Below the pieces are notes generated by a model. The model was not told where the DNA came from and did not search any database. It saw nothing but the letters and a program-made list of their open reading frames with translations. Positions 34,453 to 47,400 of a stretch of DNA of 64,000 bases are shown here, piece after piece; position 1 is the first letter of the stretch, and every line of letters begins with the position of its first letter. Both the position numbers and the translations under genes were made by a program. Location of the stretch: assembly GCF_030272615.1 (NCBI RefSeq), contig NC_081411.1:836866136-836930135 (forward strand), in the 5' to 3' direction. The stretch is from Cryptomeria japonica. Its lineage: Eukaryota; Streptophyta; Pinopsida; Cupressales; Cupressaceae.

Positions 34453-35725
34453 GCCAATACCACTATATACACTTTCAATGGAGTGGGCATAAAAGGTGAT
34501 ACTGGTAAGACTCCTTATGAATTATGGTTTGGTCATACTCCTACTATTAGATATTTTAGAATTTTTGGAAGCAAATGTTACATTAGAAGAGATGATGCAT
34601 TAGGAAAGTTTGATCCTAGAAGTGATGAACGAATATTTTTGGGTTATTCTACTAAGAGAAAAGCATATAGATGTTATAACAAATGATTGAATAGGATATT
34701 GGAAACAATGAATGACAAGGTGAATAAATATGGAAGTAATCAGATCAGAGCATATGATTATGGACCAGAAAATGAATTTATTAGACCTAAACCAGTAATG
34801 CAAGAATCCGTTTAGAACAGTGAACCAGTGACACCGATAGCATCAAAAAATTCAATAGTGACATAGGAACAACAGAATGAGTCAACAAGTCAAGAAAATT
34901 CAAAGACTTCTAGGTATGTTAAACTAAATCATTTTGAAGATCAGATTATTGGAGACAAAAGGAAAGGTGTGATGACGAGGAGAAGGTTAATTGTTGAAGA
35001 GGTATGTTTAATTTCTCAAATTGAACTAGAATATTTTATTGAAGCAAGTAAGGATGAAAATTGGATAAAAGCAATGGAAGAGGAATTAGATCAAATTGAA
35101 AAGAATAAGACATGGGAACTAGTACCTAGACCTAAAGAAAAGAACATTATTGGAACTAAATGGGTTTACAAAAACAAATTGAATGAAGAAGGTCAAGTTG
35201 TAAGGAACAAGGCTAGATTGGTTTGCAAATGTTATTCATAGGAAGAAAGATGAAGGATTGATGGATTTTATGGATGGGGCATCCAAATTGCTTCCAATAG
35301 TAGTGGGATGGGTGCATGAGGATGAAGGATTGATGGATTTTATGGATGGGATGGTGGAAAGAGAGTGTTGGGAGGCATCCAAGGATGTGTGCCTCAGTTA
35401 CTAAAATTGAAGCGGTGAGACTTTTTCTTGCTTATGTTACACACAAGAACTACAAAGTATATCAGATGGATTTTAAATGTGCTTTTCTAAATGCAGATCT
35501 TGAAGAGGAAGTTTACATTGAACAACCTGATGGATTTTCTTTATCATAAGACAAGGACATGGTTTACATATTGAAGAAAGCTTTATATGGACTAAAACTA
35601 GCCCCTAGAGCATGGTATGCTAGATTGGATAAGTATATTTCAAAGCTTGGTTTTAGTAAAGGTAATATTGATAGTAACTTATATTATAAGACTGAACATG
35701 ATGACACATTTATTATTGAAGTCTT
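34453..35725 (+). pseudogene. Element Z integrase end and RT N-terminal part
   Basis: After the TSD the frame continues TTIYTFNGVG, TPYELWFGHTPTIRYFRIFG (integrase C-terminal end) and FLGYSTKRKAYRCYN. RT follows: WELVPRPKEKNIIGTKWVY, RLVCKCYS and, after a foreign piece at about 35241-35395, VYQMDFKCAFLNADLEEEV. Stops include TGA after CYNK (34684), TAG at about 34815, 34864 and 35239, and TAA at about 35548. Cut at 35725 inside the segment just before the catalytic Asp pair by element W. Confidence 0.86.
35241..35395 (+). repeat. Insert with a 30-bp direct repeat in Z's RT
   Basis: GATGAAGGATTGATGG... is repeated perfectly (35249-35278 and 35321-35350, period 72). It sits where the conserved ...EEG-DY-ETF-APV segment of Copia RT should be, replacing part of it. 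Source unknown. Confidence 0.7.
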
Positions 35726-36590
35726 TGCTAGATACTTGATCAGTCCCAAAGACATTGAGAGGGGGGGGGGGGTGAATTAGTGTCTAACCAATAAACAAAA
35801 GATTTAAACTTGTTTGCAACTTTATAACCTAAATTAATATACCAGTAACCAAATAATAATACAGTAGAGAAACAAAATTATAAGCAATAATGCACACCAT
35901 AGCACATATATTTTTGGCGAGGAAACCTGGTAGGGAAAAAACCTCAGTGGGATTTGTGACCCACAATATTTACTCATTGTCCAATATGAATAAATATTAC
36001 TTATACAATAGGGGCCTGCACATGCAAGAAGACCAACAACCTAGAGCTCACTGCTCAACAACAAAAATGGAGTCCCACTGACTACAAAATTGGATGGTTA
36101 AATCCGATGACAATGTACTGCTCAAAATAGCATCTGCAATGTTGGATTCAGTACCGGTTTAAGCTGTATCAGATACCTCTTCCATAAACCTTGCTTCACT
36201 CTTCTCTGCTCTTATTCACTCATAAAATAATTACATCATAATGCATAAACAATTATTCGTTGTCATATATCTCTTGCATTCATTGCCTAATTACATATTA
36301 TTTCTTACAAAATGACCTACAAGATCTCATACATATATGAGTCTTTACAATACATAATGTCGGCTATACAAATAATATTACAATACAAAACAATATAATT
36401 TCCATGTCGGCTAGGAGTGCCGATAAGATCTTTTGTCAGTGTAGGTTGGATGCCGGTGAGAATAGACTTGTAGTCCCTACCAGTGTCAGTAGATGATGTC
36501 TATTGTTGGTGTAACATGTGAACCATATTACCAGTTTGTTGCCATCAATTACAACATCAACTATTTTCATCTGAGTGTATAATGCCAACA
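35726..36590 (-). repeat. Element W 3' LTR
   Basis: Minus strand starts TGTTGGCATTATACACTC at 36590 and ends ...GATCAAGTATCTAGCA at 35726 (CTAACA in the 5' LTR). 865 bp with a long G-run near 35760. Matches the split 5' LTR. Confidence 0.88.
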
Positions 36591-36915
36591 ATCTCCCCCT
36601 TTGGCATTGATGGCAACACTCATGAGAAAAATCCAAAAGCTGATATCCAAAAATGAAGTCCAAAACTGATCCAAGAATAAGAGTGCTCCCCCTCAGCAAA
36701 TGATCCCTTCTGTACATTTTTCTCCCACACTACTCCCCCTTTGACATCAATGATAAAGGATGTCAAAAATAATCAAAGAGTTCAAAATTCTACCTTAAAG
36801 CCTATAAAAAGTTATGTACAATATGAACGATACTCACTAAAATCAGATTAAGACTTTGCATAGATTTAGTGTTGTTAGAAATAATGATTTCAGTCTATTT
36901 GATCACCCCAGTCAA
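36591..36915 (-). other. Element W 3' UTR with two PPT-like tracts
   Basis: The LTR-proximal tract reads CCAAAGGGGGAGAT (minus). A second, GTCAAAGGGGGAGTAGT, lies about 150 bp upstream near 36745. Both follow 'catcaatgcc' or 'cattgatgtc'. V has the same arrangement. No gene. Confidence 0.75.
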
Positions 36916-39900
36916 CTAATGCATATGTTGCTCTGATGATCTTTCTCCTTGAATGGTTTCTTTAGACAACTCAATCCATTGTGCTACAAGGTTGTCCAAT
37001 CTAGGACCAAGTTTATTTTTCAGCTCTCGAGCCTTCATTCTTATCCTTGCTTTTTCCTTTTCTAATTTTTCAATCTTTTCTTCAAAAACTACCATTTCTT
37101 GATCCAAAATTGAAGTAAGTTCCAAAGAACCTATCATGTTATCTTCTATATCATCAATCTCCTTTTGTGTTTTCCTTATCTCCTCATCAATATCCTCTAT
37201 TAGGTGGTGAGGCATGCATGCTTCCTTATACAATTATTTATATTCTAAAATAGTGGAATTAAGTGCCGGTAATAAAGAATAAATATGCTCTGTATAGTCC
37301 CTAATAGTCTTATCAAAGAATTGACCTTTCTCCTTATTCACCCTTTCCTTAACAGTCTCTTCATTAATTTTATCTATAGTTAGAATATTTGAAGAAATGA
37401 ATTTGGACAATGTGTCCAATTTACCTAAAGATCCAGAAATATGGTCTATCTTACAATCTGGCGCATTCAATTTCAAGATAGGTAAAGTATCATCAATGGC
37501 CTTAAATGCTAAGGTGTTGCATTTAGTGATCTTCTTTATGGAATCTAAAAGTACATCTATCACATTAGTAGGTCTATAATCCATGGTGGAAGTGCTAGGC
37601 GGAGTGTGAGGTTCTGTAGTTGGTTTCTTCTCATCTCCAGATTCCTTAACCACTTTTGTAATCTTTCTTCCATCATTAACTTCTTCTTTATTCACTGTTT
37701 CTTCCTTATGCTCACTCTATTTTTCAACCTTGTTTTCATCCTTACTATCTACCTTGCTGACTGCTAGTTCAGTCCCTTTTCTACTACTACTTGTGCTTGT
37801 GCTTGTGCTTCTACTTCTACTGGTTTCTCAATTTTAAGTAGAGTATCATCAGGGATGGATTCTGATTTCTTAACTTCTATATTTTCCTTATCCAATACAA
37901 TTTTAAAGTTTTGAGTGTCCACGTTCATAGTAAAAAGAATGTTAGACTCTGGATTAGTGTCATCTCTTGTCATTTTCTCTAGCTTCTCTTCCGGTTGACT
38001 ATCAGTTTGTGTCGATGCCTCTGTAGTTATTGGTGGGGTGTCCTATGCTGGTGGAGGAAGGTTATCCTTGATCATGATATCAGGTACACTTCCAATTTTA
38101 CCTTTACCTTTATCTTTCTGATATACTTTGGTAAATGACTTGTCCATTTTCTATCCATCCTTCTCTTCTTTCTTCTCTCTTTCAACAAAAAACATATCCC
38201 ACTTATCTAGTGTCTCATCTACAATTTCCTTAACTCTGCCAACCATAAGACTAACTTGTCGGTGACCACTCACAAAAACTGTTCTATTTGCCTCTGATAT
38301 TAAATCATCAATTTCCTGCTTGGAATTAATAGGATGCATAGCAAGTAGAGCTTCTACCTTTAATTTCTTGTCTAACTCCATTACAAACATTCTCTTAGCC
38401 TCTAACCTTAAGTACAAATCATTTGGTAGATCATCTACAACCTCAATAAAAACTTTCTTGTATATGTCTAGGTATAAAATAATGGTTTCCTCTATAGTAT
38501 CCTTATCTGAATCCTTGAAAGAGTGATAAATTTTATTCACATTACTAAGGTTACCTTCTTGGGTGATTTCATTGATCAATTCTTCTGGTGTAAGAGTATC
38601 TGGTGCCTTAGGTTCTAGTTTCTTCTTTGGAGTCACTTTCTTCTTTGTACCACTGTGATCTCTTATAGCCTGTTGTTTCTTTCTTTGTGTCCTTGACTTC
38701 TTAGGAGATGAAGCAGGTGTCAGTGAGGGTTTTCTTTTCTTCCTATCCACTCTCTTGAATTTAGCTGCCCTGTCACTGTAAGAATTAGAAGATGCGGCCA
38801 CAAGAGAAATGTGAGCTACCGGTTGCTATTTTGATTGACTTTAATTCATACTAGAAGCAATACCACCAAGATTCATCAATCCTTCTGTAACATCCTTTAC
38901 CATCTTAGAAGCATCTTTCATTAATTTATCTCTTTTTTTCCTCTACTTCATCATAGCAACACCATTTTCAATGGTTTCTGCATTACCAAATATTTCCTCT
39001 ATTGGTTCTGGTGGAGCATCTAGGAGTATTTTAGCATATGGCTCTAATATATGAGATTCGACCTCATATCCCATTTCAGTTATCTTGACAGTTCTGGGTC
39101 TAACTACCTCCATCCAGATGTCATCTCTTTTCACTACAAAGTATATTTGTTTATCATATTTATCCACAATGCTTTGGGGAACCCTTTCCCTTTATCTCAT
39201 TTTAGCTTGGAAATTCTTGAAATAGTCTTTTACCAACTCATCACCATCAAATCCCATACTGATAATTGCATCCTTTATTTGTTTTCCAATTGAAGTATCA
39301 TAGGCAAAATCCTTATGTCCTATACCAGGAATCTCTTTTGAAAAGTGAAGCATTAAACACACTATCAGACTTCCAAATTTGAAGGTTCCTTTCTTATCAC
39401 CTTTGATTTTGTGCAAATTCTCTAACAGTTCATCATTTAACCATTCATAAATATCAATTTTAGCATTGTTTAATATCATCTCATGTGCACTATGAATGGA
39501 TGAACTAGATACACAATTCAACCTATTTGTATGAACAACTTTATAGCCAATGACCATGCTAGAAAATTTAACAATTTTATCCTTTATATCATTGACCCTA
39601 AGTGACTAGTTGTCAAATGTAGCTTCGGTTAAGCTCATAACTTCCTTGTTAGGGATTTTCTTCTTCTTGTCAGGTCTAGAACCAGTGGAGGGTAAACCAA
39701 TAACAACCCTAATAGCTTCCTTGGTAATCTTAAATACTAAGTCCAACCATATAAATTCACCATGAACCTTGCTAAGGACATAGAGAATGGCTTCATCTAA
39801 GAATTCTGGCAGATGGAGGATATCAATGAAACTTAAATCCTCAACTACCTTGTGTTCTGGTTTCACTACCCCATTCTTGTCAGTGATTATATTCATGTAC

Positions 39901-40124
39901 ATGTTCATCAAATTTTTGGACCCTAAACTTTCTATGTAACAATGTATGTATGCCCTAGGGTCTTTAGCAAACGCGACTCCATTCAGGATTCTAGAAAATG
40001 CACCAATAGAGTCATCTAGTTTTTCTTTCATAGGAATGATCTTGAAAATGGGTCTAGGTCATTTTATGTTCTCCATAATGGTAGGGTTTGCTATGAATTT
40101 GGGAATAGAAGATGAAGATGCCAT
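36916..40124 (-). pseudogene. ORF2 of element W (unknown long protein)
   Basis: About 1,070 codons from MASSSSIPKFIANPTIMENI. Conserved with V: GAFSRILNGVAFAKDPR, YIHC, VKPEHKVVEDLSFIDIL, HGEFIWLD, KGTFKFGSLIVCLML, VDKYDKQIYFVVKRDD, EMGYEVESHILEPYAK. A basic Lys-rich segment (about 38650-38800), a segment ending FVEREKKEEKDG, an acidic linker, then a coiled-coil C-terminus (EEIRKTQKEIDDIEDNMIGS). No catalytic motif is recognised. The region around VVIGLPSTGSRP faintly resembles plant transposon-associated domains found in Gypsy elements, which is a guess. Broken by several stops and frame changes, but long stretches stay open. Confidence 0.75.
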
Positions 40125-40536
40125 TGCAAAAGATAAATACCTTTTAATTGAGAAATCCTTGAATGCTTTGAAAAGACCTTTGCTTCTTCACCTTTAGAAT
40201 GCTTTTACTCAATTTTGCTCTCTTCAAATGCTTGGATGCTTGGTAAATTGAAAGGAGAAGTTACCGAACCTTTATAACTAAAAATTAACTTACAACTGCA
40301 ATAAATGCTTCGTTGGTGAAGTGAAAACTCCACATATCTGCTGGTAAAGAAGAAATATAACTTCTTACCACCAACCGAGGGTAAATGCATGATTTTCAAT
40401 TTGTTGCCTTACCCCTAAGGATTATTCCTTAGTTAGATGAAGAATCTCCTACCAGTGCAGGATTACCTTATTCTACCAGTGCAAAGATAGATTCATCACT
40501 TCTCTGATCTCTCTTCCTAATCCGTTGTTTAGAAAA
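40125..40536 (-). other. Spacer between gag and ORF2 of W
   Basis: 412 bp with no supported frame. It contains 'taaatgcatgattttcaatttg' and 'gaagtgaaaactccac' blocks that are also recognisable in V's spacer (44111-44413), so the spacer is an inherited part of the family. Confidence 0.55.
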
Positions 40537-41544
40537 TTATTTCTTGATTTTAGTCACCTTTTCTTTGCCTTTGTTAGTGGATCCTTTATTGTTCGCCGGT
40601 ACAGTCTTACTTCTACAAAATTTTGCAATATGCCCAATCTTGTTACATGCATAACAAGTTACATTGTTTCTCTGAATAACTTTTCCATAACCTTGACCGG
40701 TTTGAGTTATGCATTGATTAGATAAATGTCCAAATCTACCACAAATATAGCATTTCACATTCATTCTATAATTTTCTAAGTTATGACCATTTTTATTGCA
40801 TTTGGAACATTGACTGGTGGGTAAGTTTGTATTCTGATTATTCCTAAATCTGCATTGATTTTCTCTATGACCAAATTTGTTGCAATTAAAAAATTTCCCA
40901 TTAAATTTATAAGCATTAGGTTGCCTTACCAGTTTGTTGTGATCATGATTGTTTGGAGTCCCGAAACTTTCGCCATGCTCAAATCCAAGTCCAGCTGTTT
41001 CTCCATCAGGTGTCTGACTTTTCAGCATATCATCAAGCTTATCTGAACTTTTCTTGAATTTGTCTTTGTATTTATTTGTAGTGACCAACTCACTTTCCAA
41101 AGTGCTAACTTGTCTCAAAAGTTCCTCTTTGTCATGTTGCATGTGAATCAGATCAATTTTGAGCATATCATTTTCATAACTAAGCCTTTGAGATTCATAT
41201 GACCTTTCATTTAGTCTTTTGGCCAAATCTTCCTCATTCCTCTTTCTATCTTCAATATCCTTGCATAGTCTCATGGTTAAATCTTGCATCTCATTCTTCA
41301 TGTTACTATTCTCTTGTCTCAATTTATCTACAATATCTCTAAGAGTTTCCTTTTCTTCATCATCTTGATTTTGCAATTGCAGATGTAATTCTTTTCTCTT
41401 ATTCTTTGCTATAACTAGGTTATCTTGAAGTGCTTTGATGAATTCCTCAGTAGTTCTGAGTTCATCTTCCACTTTGATATTATTCAATTTTTCTACATCA
41501 AAATCACCAAGATCTCCTTCCAACTATTGTCTCAAACTTTCCAT
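40537..41544 (-). pseudogene. Element W gag: coiled coil plus four zinc knuckles
   Basis: 336 codons from MESLRQ, with a single premature TAG at 41526-41524 where Gln is expected. Residues 20-170 form a long charged coiled coil (LRQENSNMKNEMQDLTMRLC). Four CCHC knuckles follow: CFNCNKFGHRENQC, CSKCNKNGHNLENY (last Cys lost), CYICGRFGHLSNQC and CYACNKIGHIAKFC. The tail is Lys-rich. Four knuckles and the coiled coil set it apart from the one-knuckle gag of C and Z. Expected role: RNA binding and particle assembly. Confidence 0.82.
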
Positions 41545-41600
41545 CGGTACTGGTTTCAAAATCCTCCTCAAGTTGTTAGGCATTTGAAAATAGAGGACTA

Positions 41601-41613
41601 GGCTCTGATACCA
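41601..41613 (-). other. Element W primer-binding site
   Basis: Minus strand TGGTATCAGAGCC, complementary to initiator tRNA-Met, two bases after the LTR end CTAACA. Confidence 0.92.
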
Positions 41614-41615
41614 AT

Positions 41616-42132
41616 TGTTAGATACTTGATCAGTCCTAAAGACACTTAGGAGGGGGGGGGGGTGAATCAGTGTCTAATCGGTAACCAAAAGATTTAAACT
41701 TGTTTACAACTTTATAACCTAAATTAATATACCTGTAAGCAAATAATAATGCAGTAAAGAGAAATAAAAGTATAACCATCAATGCACACCATAACACATG
41801 TTTTTGGCAAGGAAACCCAGTAGGGGAAAAACCTTGGTGGGATTTGTGACCCACAATATTTACTCACTGGCCAATATGAATTAATATTACTTATGCAGTA
41901 GGGGCCTACACATGGAGGAAGGCCAACAACCTAGAGCTCACTGCTCAACAACAAAATTGGAGTCCCACTGACTACAGAATAGCATCTACAATGTTGGATT
42001 CAGTACCAGTTTAATCTCTGTCAGATACCTCTACCATAAACCTTGCTTTGCTCTACTCTACTCTTATTCTCTCATAAAATAATTACATCATAATGCATAT
42101 ATAGTTATTCGCTTTCATATACCGCTTGCATT
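41616..42132 (-). repeat. Element W 5' LTR, PBS-proximal part
   Basis: Collinear with the left part of 35726-36590. Interrupted at 42132 by element V and resumed at 59176. Confidence 0.86.
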
Positions 42133-42926
42133 TGTTGGCATTCTACACTCTTATGAGAATAGTTGATGTTGTCATTGATGGCAACCAACTGGAAATCATC
42201 TGGCAACCAATCATCAGTTATTGGCACTAGCAATAGACTTCTACATACATCGGCAGGCACTTCACCAACAACGACAATAATGCATACCGATACTCAAGCC
42301 GACATGGAATAAACTTTTGTTTATTGTTTTATAATGTAATTATCTCTTGTAAAAGCCAACATGGCATATTATAAAAGACTCATATATGTATGACATCTTA
42401 TAGGTCTTTTTGTAAGGAAGATAGATGAGAAGTATAAGGCAATTTTGTATAAGGTGATATAGTTGACATCGAAGGTTTTGGTTATTAACTGAGCTTAAAA
42501 TAGTACAGAACCTGACATAGTTGATGCTAATTTGAAGCAATACATTGTATTAGATTTTGATAATCCAATTTGCAAGTTAGTGAGACTTCCATTTTGTAGT
42601 TGAGCAGTGAGCTCTAGGCTGCTAGTCTTCATGTATGTGCAGGCCCCTCATGTAAGCAATATTTATTCATTGGCCTATGAGTGAATATTGTGGGTCTCAA
42701 ATCCCACTAAGGTTTTTCCCACACCGGGTTTCCTCATTAAATATCTCATGTTATGGTATGTTCTCTATGCTATCTCTGTTATTCTTATTTGTTGCATTAA
42801 TTCTTATTTACCAGTACAATGTTTTGAGATGCAAAGTTTTAAATAAGTATAAATATTTTGTTAACCGGTTAGAAACTGATTCACCCCCCCCTCTCAGTGT
42901 CTTTGGGACTGTCATTGATTCTAACA
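42133..42926 (+). repeat. Element V 5' LTR
   Basis: TGTTGGCATTCTACAC to GATTCTAACA, 794 bp. Contains GTTGTCATTGATGGCAACC near its start and a C-run (42885-42891) near its end. Its 3' end resembles the right end of the W LTR. Confidence 0.88.
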
Positions 42927-42928
42927 AT

Positions 42929-42941
42929 TGGTATCAGAGCC
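42929..42941 (+). other. Element V primer-binding site
   Basis: TGGTATCAGAGCC two bases after the LTR; identical to that of W. Confidence 0.92.
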
Positions 42942-42997
42942 TGGTTCTCTATTTTTGAAAGCCTAATAGCTTGAGGAAGATTCTGACACTGGTACAA

Positions 42998-44110
42998 ATG
43001 GAGAACTTAGGAAAACAGTTGGAAGGAGCTCTTGTAGATTATGATGCAGAGAAATTGAAGAATATCAAACTTGAAGATGATCTAAGGACTGCACAGGAAT
43101 TCATTAAAGAACTTTAGGAGAACTTTGCTATAGCACAAAATAAAAGAAAAAAACTTCATGAAAAGATGCAGAAAGATGACGATGAAAAAGAAACTCTTAG
43201 AGAACTTGCAAACAAATTGAGACAAGAAAATAGTAATATGAAGAATGAAATGCAAGATATGACTATGACGTTATGTAAAGATATTGAAGACAGGAAGAAG
43301 AATGAAGAAGAATTGACTAGGAAACTTAATGATGCTAGAAATGAAAATCTAAGACTTAGTCATGAAAATGATATGTTGAGGACAAATTTGATTCACATGC
43401 AACATGATAAAATTGAGCTTATGAGACAAATGGGAATTATGGAAAATGAGTTGGCTACTGTAAATAAACACCAATACAGATTCAATAAAAGTTCACAAGA
43501 GCTTGATGACTAACTGAAAAGTCAAAAACCTAATGGAGATACTAATGGACTTGGATTTGAAGTTGGAGAAAGTTTCGGTACTGCAAACAATCTAGATCAG
43601 AACAAACTGGTAAGACAACCTAATGCTTATAAATTTAATGGAAAATGTTTCAATTGCAATAAATATGGTCATAGTTGAAAATAGTGTAGATTTAGAAATA
43701 ATCATAATACAAACTCACCCGCTAGTCAATGTTCCAAGTGCAACAAAGTTGGTCATAATTCAGAAAATTGCAGAATGAATGTGAAATGCTATGTTTGTGG
43801 AAAATATGGACATTTATCTAATCAATGTAGAACACAAACCTACGTAGGATATGGAAAAGCTATTCAGAAGAATAATGTGACTTGTTATGCTTGTAACAAG
43901 ATTGGACATATTGCAAAATTTTGTAGAAGAAAGACTTCACCAACAAACAATGAAGGATCTAGTTTGAAAGGCAAAGAAAAGGTAGATGAAGTAAACCAAG
44001 AATTTTTAAAACAATGGATTAAGAAGAGAGATCAAAAAGTTGATGAAACTATCTTTGCACTAGTAGAATAGAGTAATCCTCCACCGATAGGAGATTCCTC
44101 ATCCAACTGA
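42998..44110 (+). pseudogene. Element V gag: coiled coil plus four zinc knuckles
   Basis: A single 371-codon frame from MENLGKQLEG, with stops at 43115 (TAG), 43511 (TAA), 43676 (TGA), 43682 (TAG) and 44069 (TAG), and no frameshift. W has Gln at the positions of the first and fourth stops. Coiled coil about residues 20-160. Zinc knuckles: CFNCNKYGH... (broken by the stops), CSKCNKVGHNSENC, CYVCGKYGHLSNQC, CYACNKIGHIAKFC. Close homologue of W's gag. Confidence 0.84.
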
Positions 44111-44413
44111 GAAGTAACCCTTTGGGGGTATTGCAGCAAGTTAAAAATCATGCAGATTACCCTCGATTGATGGTGAGAAGATAGATTTCTTCTTTACTGG
44201 TAGATGTGTTAAGTTTTCACTTAACCGATGAACATTTAATGTGGTTGGTGGAAGATATGTCATTATAAATCATCTGATTTCCCTCATTTTTGACTCACCA
44301 AACATTCAAATTATCAGAGAGCGTGAAAAATAAGCGAAGGCATTCAAGGCGAAGGTGCAAAGTGATTTCTTCAGATATTCAAAATATTTTCAGGCAGTAA
44401 AAGGTATATTTCA
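44111..44413 (+). other. Spacer between gag and ORF2 of V
   Basis: 303 bp with no supported gene. Counterpart of 40125-40536 in W. How ORF2 would be translated (separate mRNA, re-initiation) is not evident. Confidence 0.5.
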
Positions 44414-47400
44414 ATGGCCTCTTCTTTTGTTCCTGAGTTTATTGCAAACCCTACCATTATTGAGAACATTAAGAGACCTAGGCCCGTTTTCAAGATAATT
44501 CCTGAAATTATGAAGCAAGATGACTCTATAGGGGCATTTTCAAAAATTCCTAAAGGTGTAGCATTTGCAAAAGGCCCTAGGATTTATATACATTGCAATA
44601 TAGAAGATCTAGGTTCTGAGGAATTATTGAAAATGTTTAATAAGGTCATTTGTGATGAACATGATATTGTTAAACCTGAACATAAGATTGTGAAAACTTT
44701 AGGTTTTGTGGAGATACTAAATATCCCTCAATTTACGAAGGAAGTGGTAAGGATTGTATTGAGTAGAGCACATGGAGAATTCTTATGGTTGGATTATTTT
44801 GCAAGATAACCTGACAAGAAATTACGATAGTTACAGGTTTACCCTTAACCGGTAGTAGACCTAATAAGACAAAGAAGATTCCCAACAACAAGGTGATAAG
44901 CTTAACCGGAGCAACATCTAACAATAGATCACTTAGATTAAATGATATTAAGGACATCAATGTGAGATATGTAAGTATGATTCTTGGATACAAAGCCACA
45001 CATGCTAACAGACTCAATTTTGTTTCTAGTCTCTATATAGACAGTGCTTATGAGATGGCAAACAACAATGCAATGATAAATGTGTGTGAATGGTTAAAAG
45101 ACGAGCTTATTGACAATTTGAAAAAGATTAAGGGAGACAAGAAAGGCACATTCCATTTTGGAAATCTATTGGTATGTTTGATGTTTTACTTTGTTAAAGA
45201 GATCCTTGATACAGAACCTAAAGACTTTGGTTATGATATACCAGTAGGAAAACAACTATAGGAAGCTTTTACTGGCATGGGAACTGCTAGAGACAACAAC
45301 ATAATAGATTATTTTAAAACCTTCCAAGATAAGATGCGAGCTAGAGAAAGGTTTCCATAGAGTGTAGTAGATAAATATGACAAAGAAATTTGTTTTGTTA
45401 TCAAAAGAGATGATACATGGATGGAGGCTGTACTCCTTGGGACTATTTGGGTCACCAAGATGGGATATGAAGTAGATCTTACTAATCTGGAGACATATGC
45501 CAAAGCTTTACTGGATGCACCAAGAGAACCATCAGAAAAAGTCTTTGGTAGTGCTGAGACCATTGAGAGTAATGTAAATCTGTTGAAGAAAAGAAAGAAA
45601 AGAGAAAAATACATTAGAGATGCTTCTAAGAAAGTAAAGGAATCAAAGAAAATGTCATGAACCTTAGTGGCATATTGGCTAGTGAGCTTGAAGGACTCCA
45701 ACTAGAGGCACATATTTCACCGGTTGACACATCTTCTTGAACTGATAGTGGTAAGGTAGCAAAATTCAAAAGAGTTGAAAGGAGGAAGAGAAAACCTTCA
45801 CCGGTACCCTCTCCTTTACCTAAGAGAACAAGGACTTTGAGAAAGAAATAATAGGCAGTAAGGGGACCGCCCAAGAAACTAACACCAAAGAAGAAACAAC
45901 AACCAATTACCCCTTCTTTGAATGATTTATTAAATGAAATAACCGATGACAACAATTTGGCTAATGTGCACAAATTGTATGAAACATTTAATGATTCTAA
46001 TAGGGAGAGTATTGAGAATAGCATTATTTTACACTTGGACATATATAAGAAGGTTCTGATTGAAGTTGTGGATGATTTACCAAATGAACTTTATAGAAGA
46101 TTGGAAGCAAAAGAATAGCAGTAATGGAGCTGGATAAGAAACTAAAAAATTGAAAAACTTCTAGCTATACATCCTGTTAAATCAAGAGAAGAAATTGATG
46201 AACTTATTTCTGAAGCAAACCGGTCCATTTTTTTCAGTGGGCACTGACAAGTAAGCTTAATGGCAGGAAGAGTGAAAGATATTGTATATGAGACTATAGA
46301 TAATTGGGATATATTTTTTGTGGAGAAAGAAAAACAAGAGGAAATGAGAAGACCTAAAAAGACATTCAAAGTGTATCAAAAAGACAAGGACAAGGGCCAA
46401 GGAAAAATTGGTGGAGTTCCAAATATTAAGATTAGTAACAATCTACTACCACCAACTTTGGATACTGCATTGATACACTCGGAAGATCCACCGGTTATTG
46501 ACACTAAAGGTATTACACATGATGATACTAATCCTGAATCAGAGATACTTTTTACAATGAATGTGGATACTCAAGAGGTAAATATTGTTGTGGATAAGGA
46601 TAATTCAAAGGTTAAGGCAGACAATGTTGATAGTGGCAACATGGTAGAGAAACTGGTAGAGACTGTTGAAGCTGAGATCCCAACCCAAATAGAGCAACTG
46701 TTAGAAACTGAAAAACCTACTTAAGATAAAGATACTGACACAAGGCCACCAAAGAAAGAAAAACAGAAAGAAAAACAAACTGAGGTAGAGGTATACACTG
46801 AAATAGAGAAACCAACAATCACAAAGACATTAAAAAAGTCTAAGAAACCTTTGCAGGTTGAGATACAAACCCAGACTGATCCACCGGAGGAAAATGCAAG
46901 AAAAATGGTTACACCTAATAGAAGCATAGAGGTAATAAAGTACTTTTGGATTTTAATCAAGAAGATAACAAATTGCAATGCATTGTCCTACAAGGAAATT
47001 GATAACACTTTACGTATTCTTAAGTTGATTGCACCGAATTGTAACATAGATCATATTAAGGATTCTTTAGGTAAATTGGACACATTGGCCAAATTTATTG
47101 TTGATAATGTAATAACTATTGACAAAGTGAATGAGGACACAATCAAGGAGAGAGTTGAAAAGGAGAAAAACAAATTCTTTGAAGGCACTATAAAGAAGTG
47201 TATAGAACACTTGAATACATTATTACCGATACTTAACTCTACAATTTTGGAGTACAAGGAGCTATATAGGGAAACATGCAAACCTCACCTTTTGACAGAG
47301 GACATAGATAAGGAGATTAGTAAAACACAGAAAGAAATTGATGACATAGCTGATAATATAATTGGTTCATCCAAACATATATCAGTTTTTTAGCAGGAAA

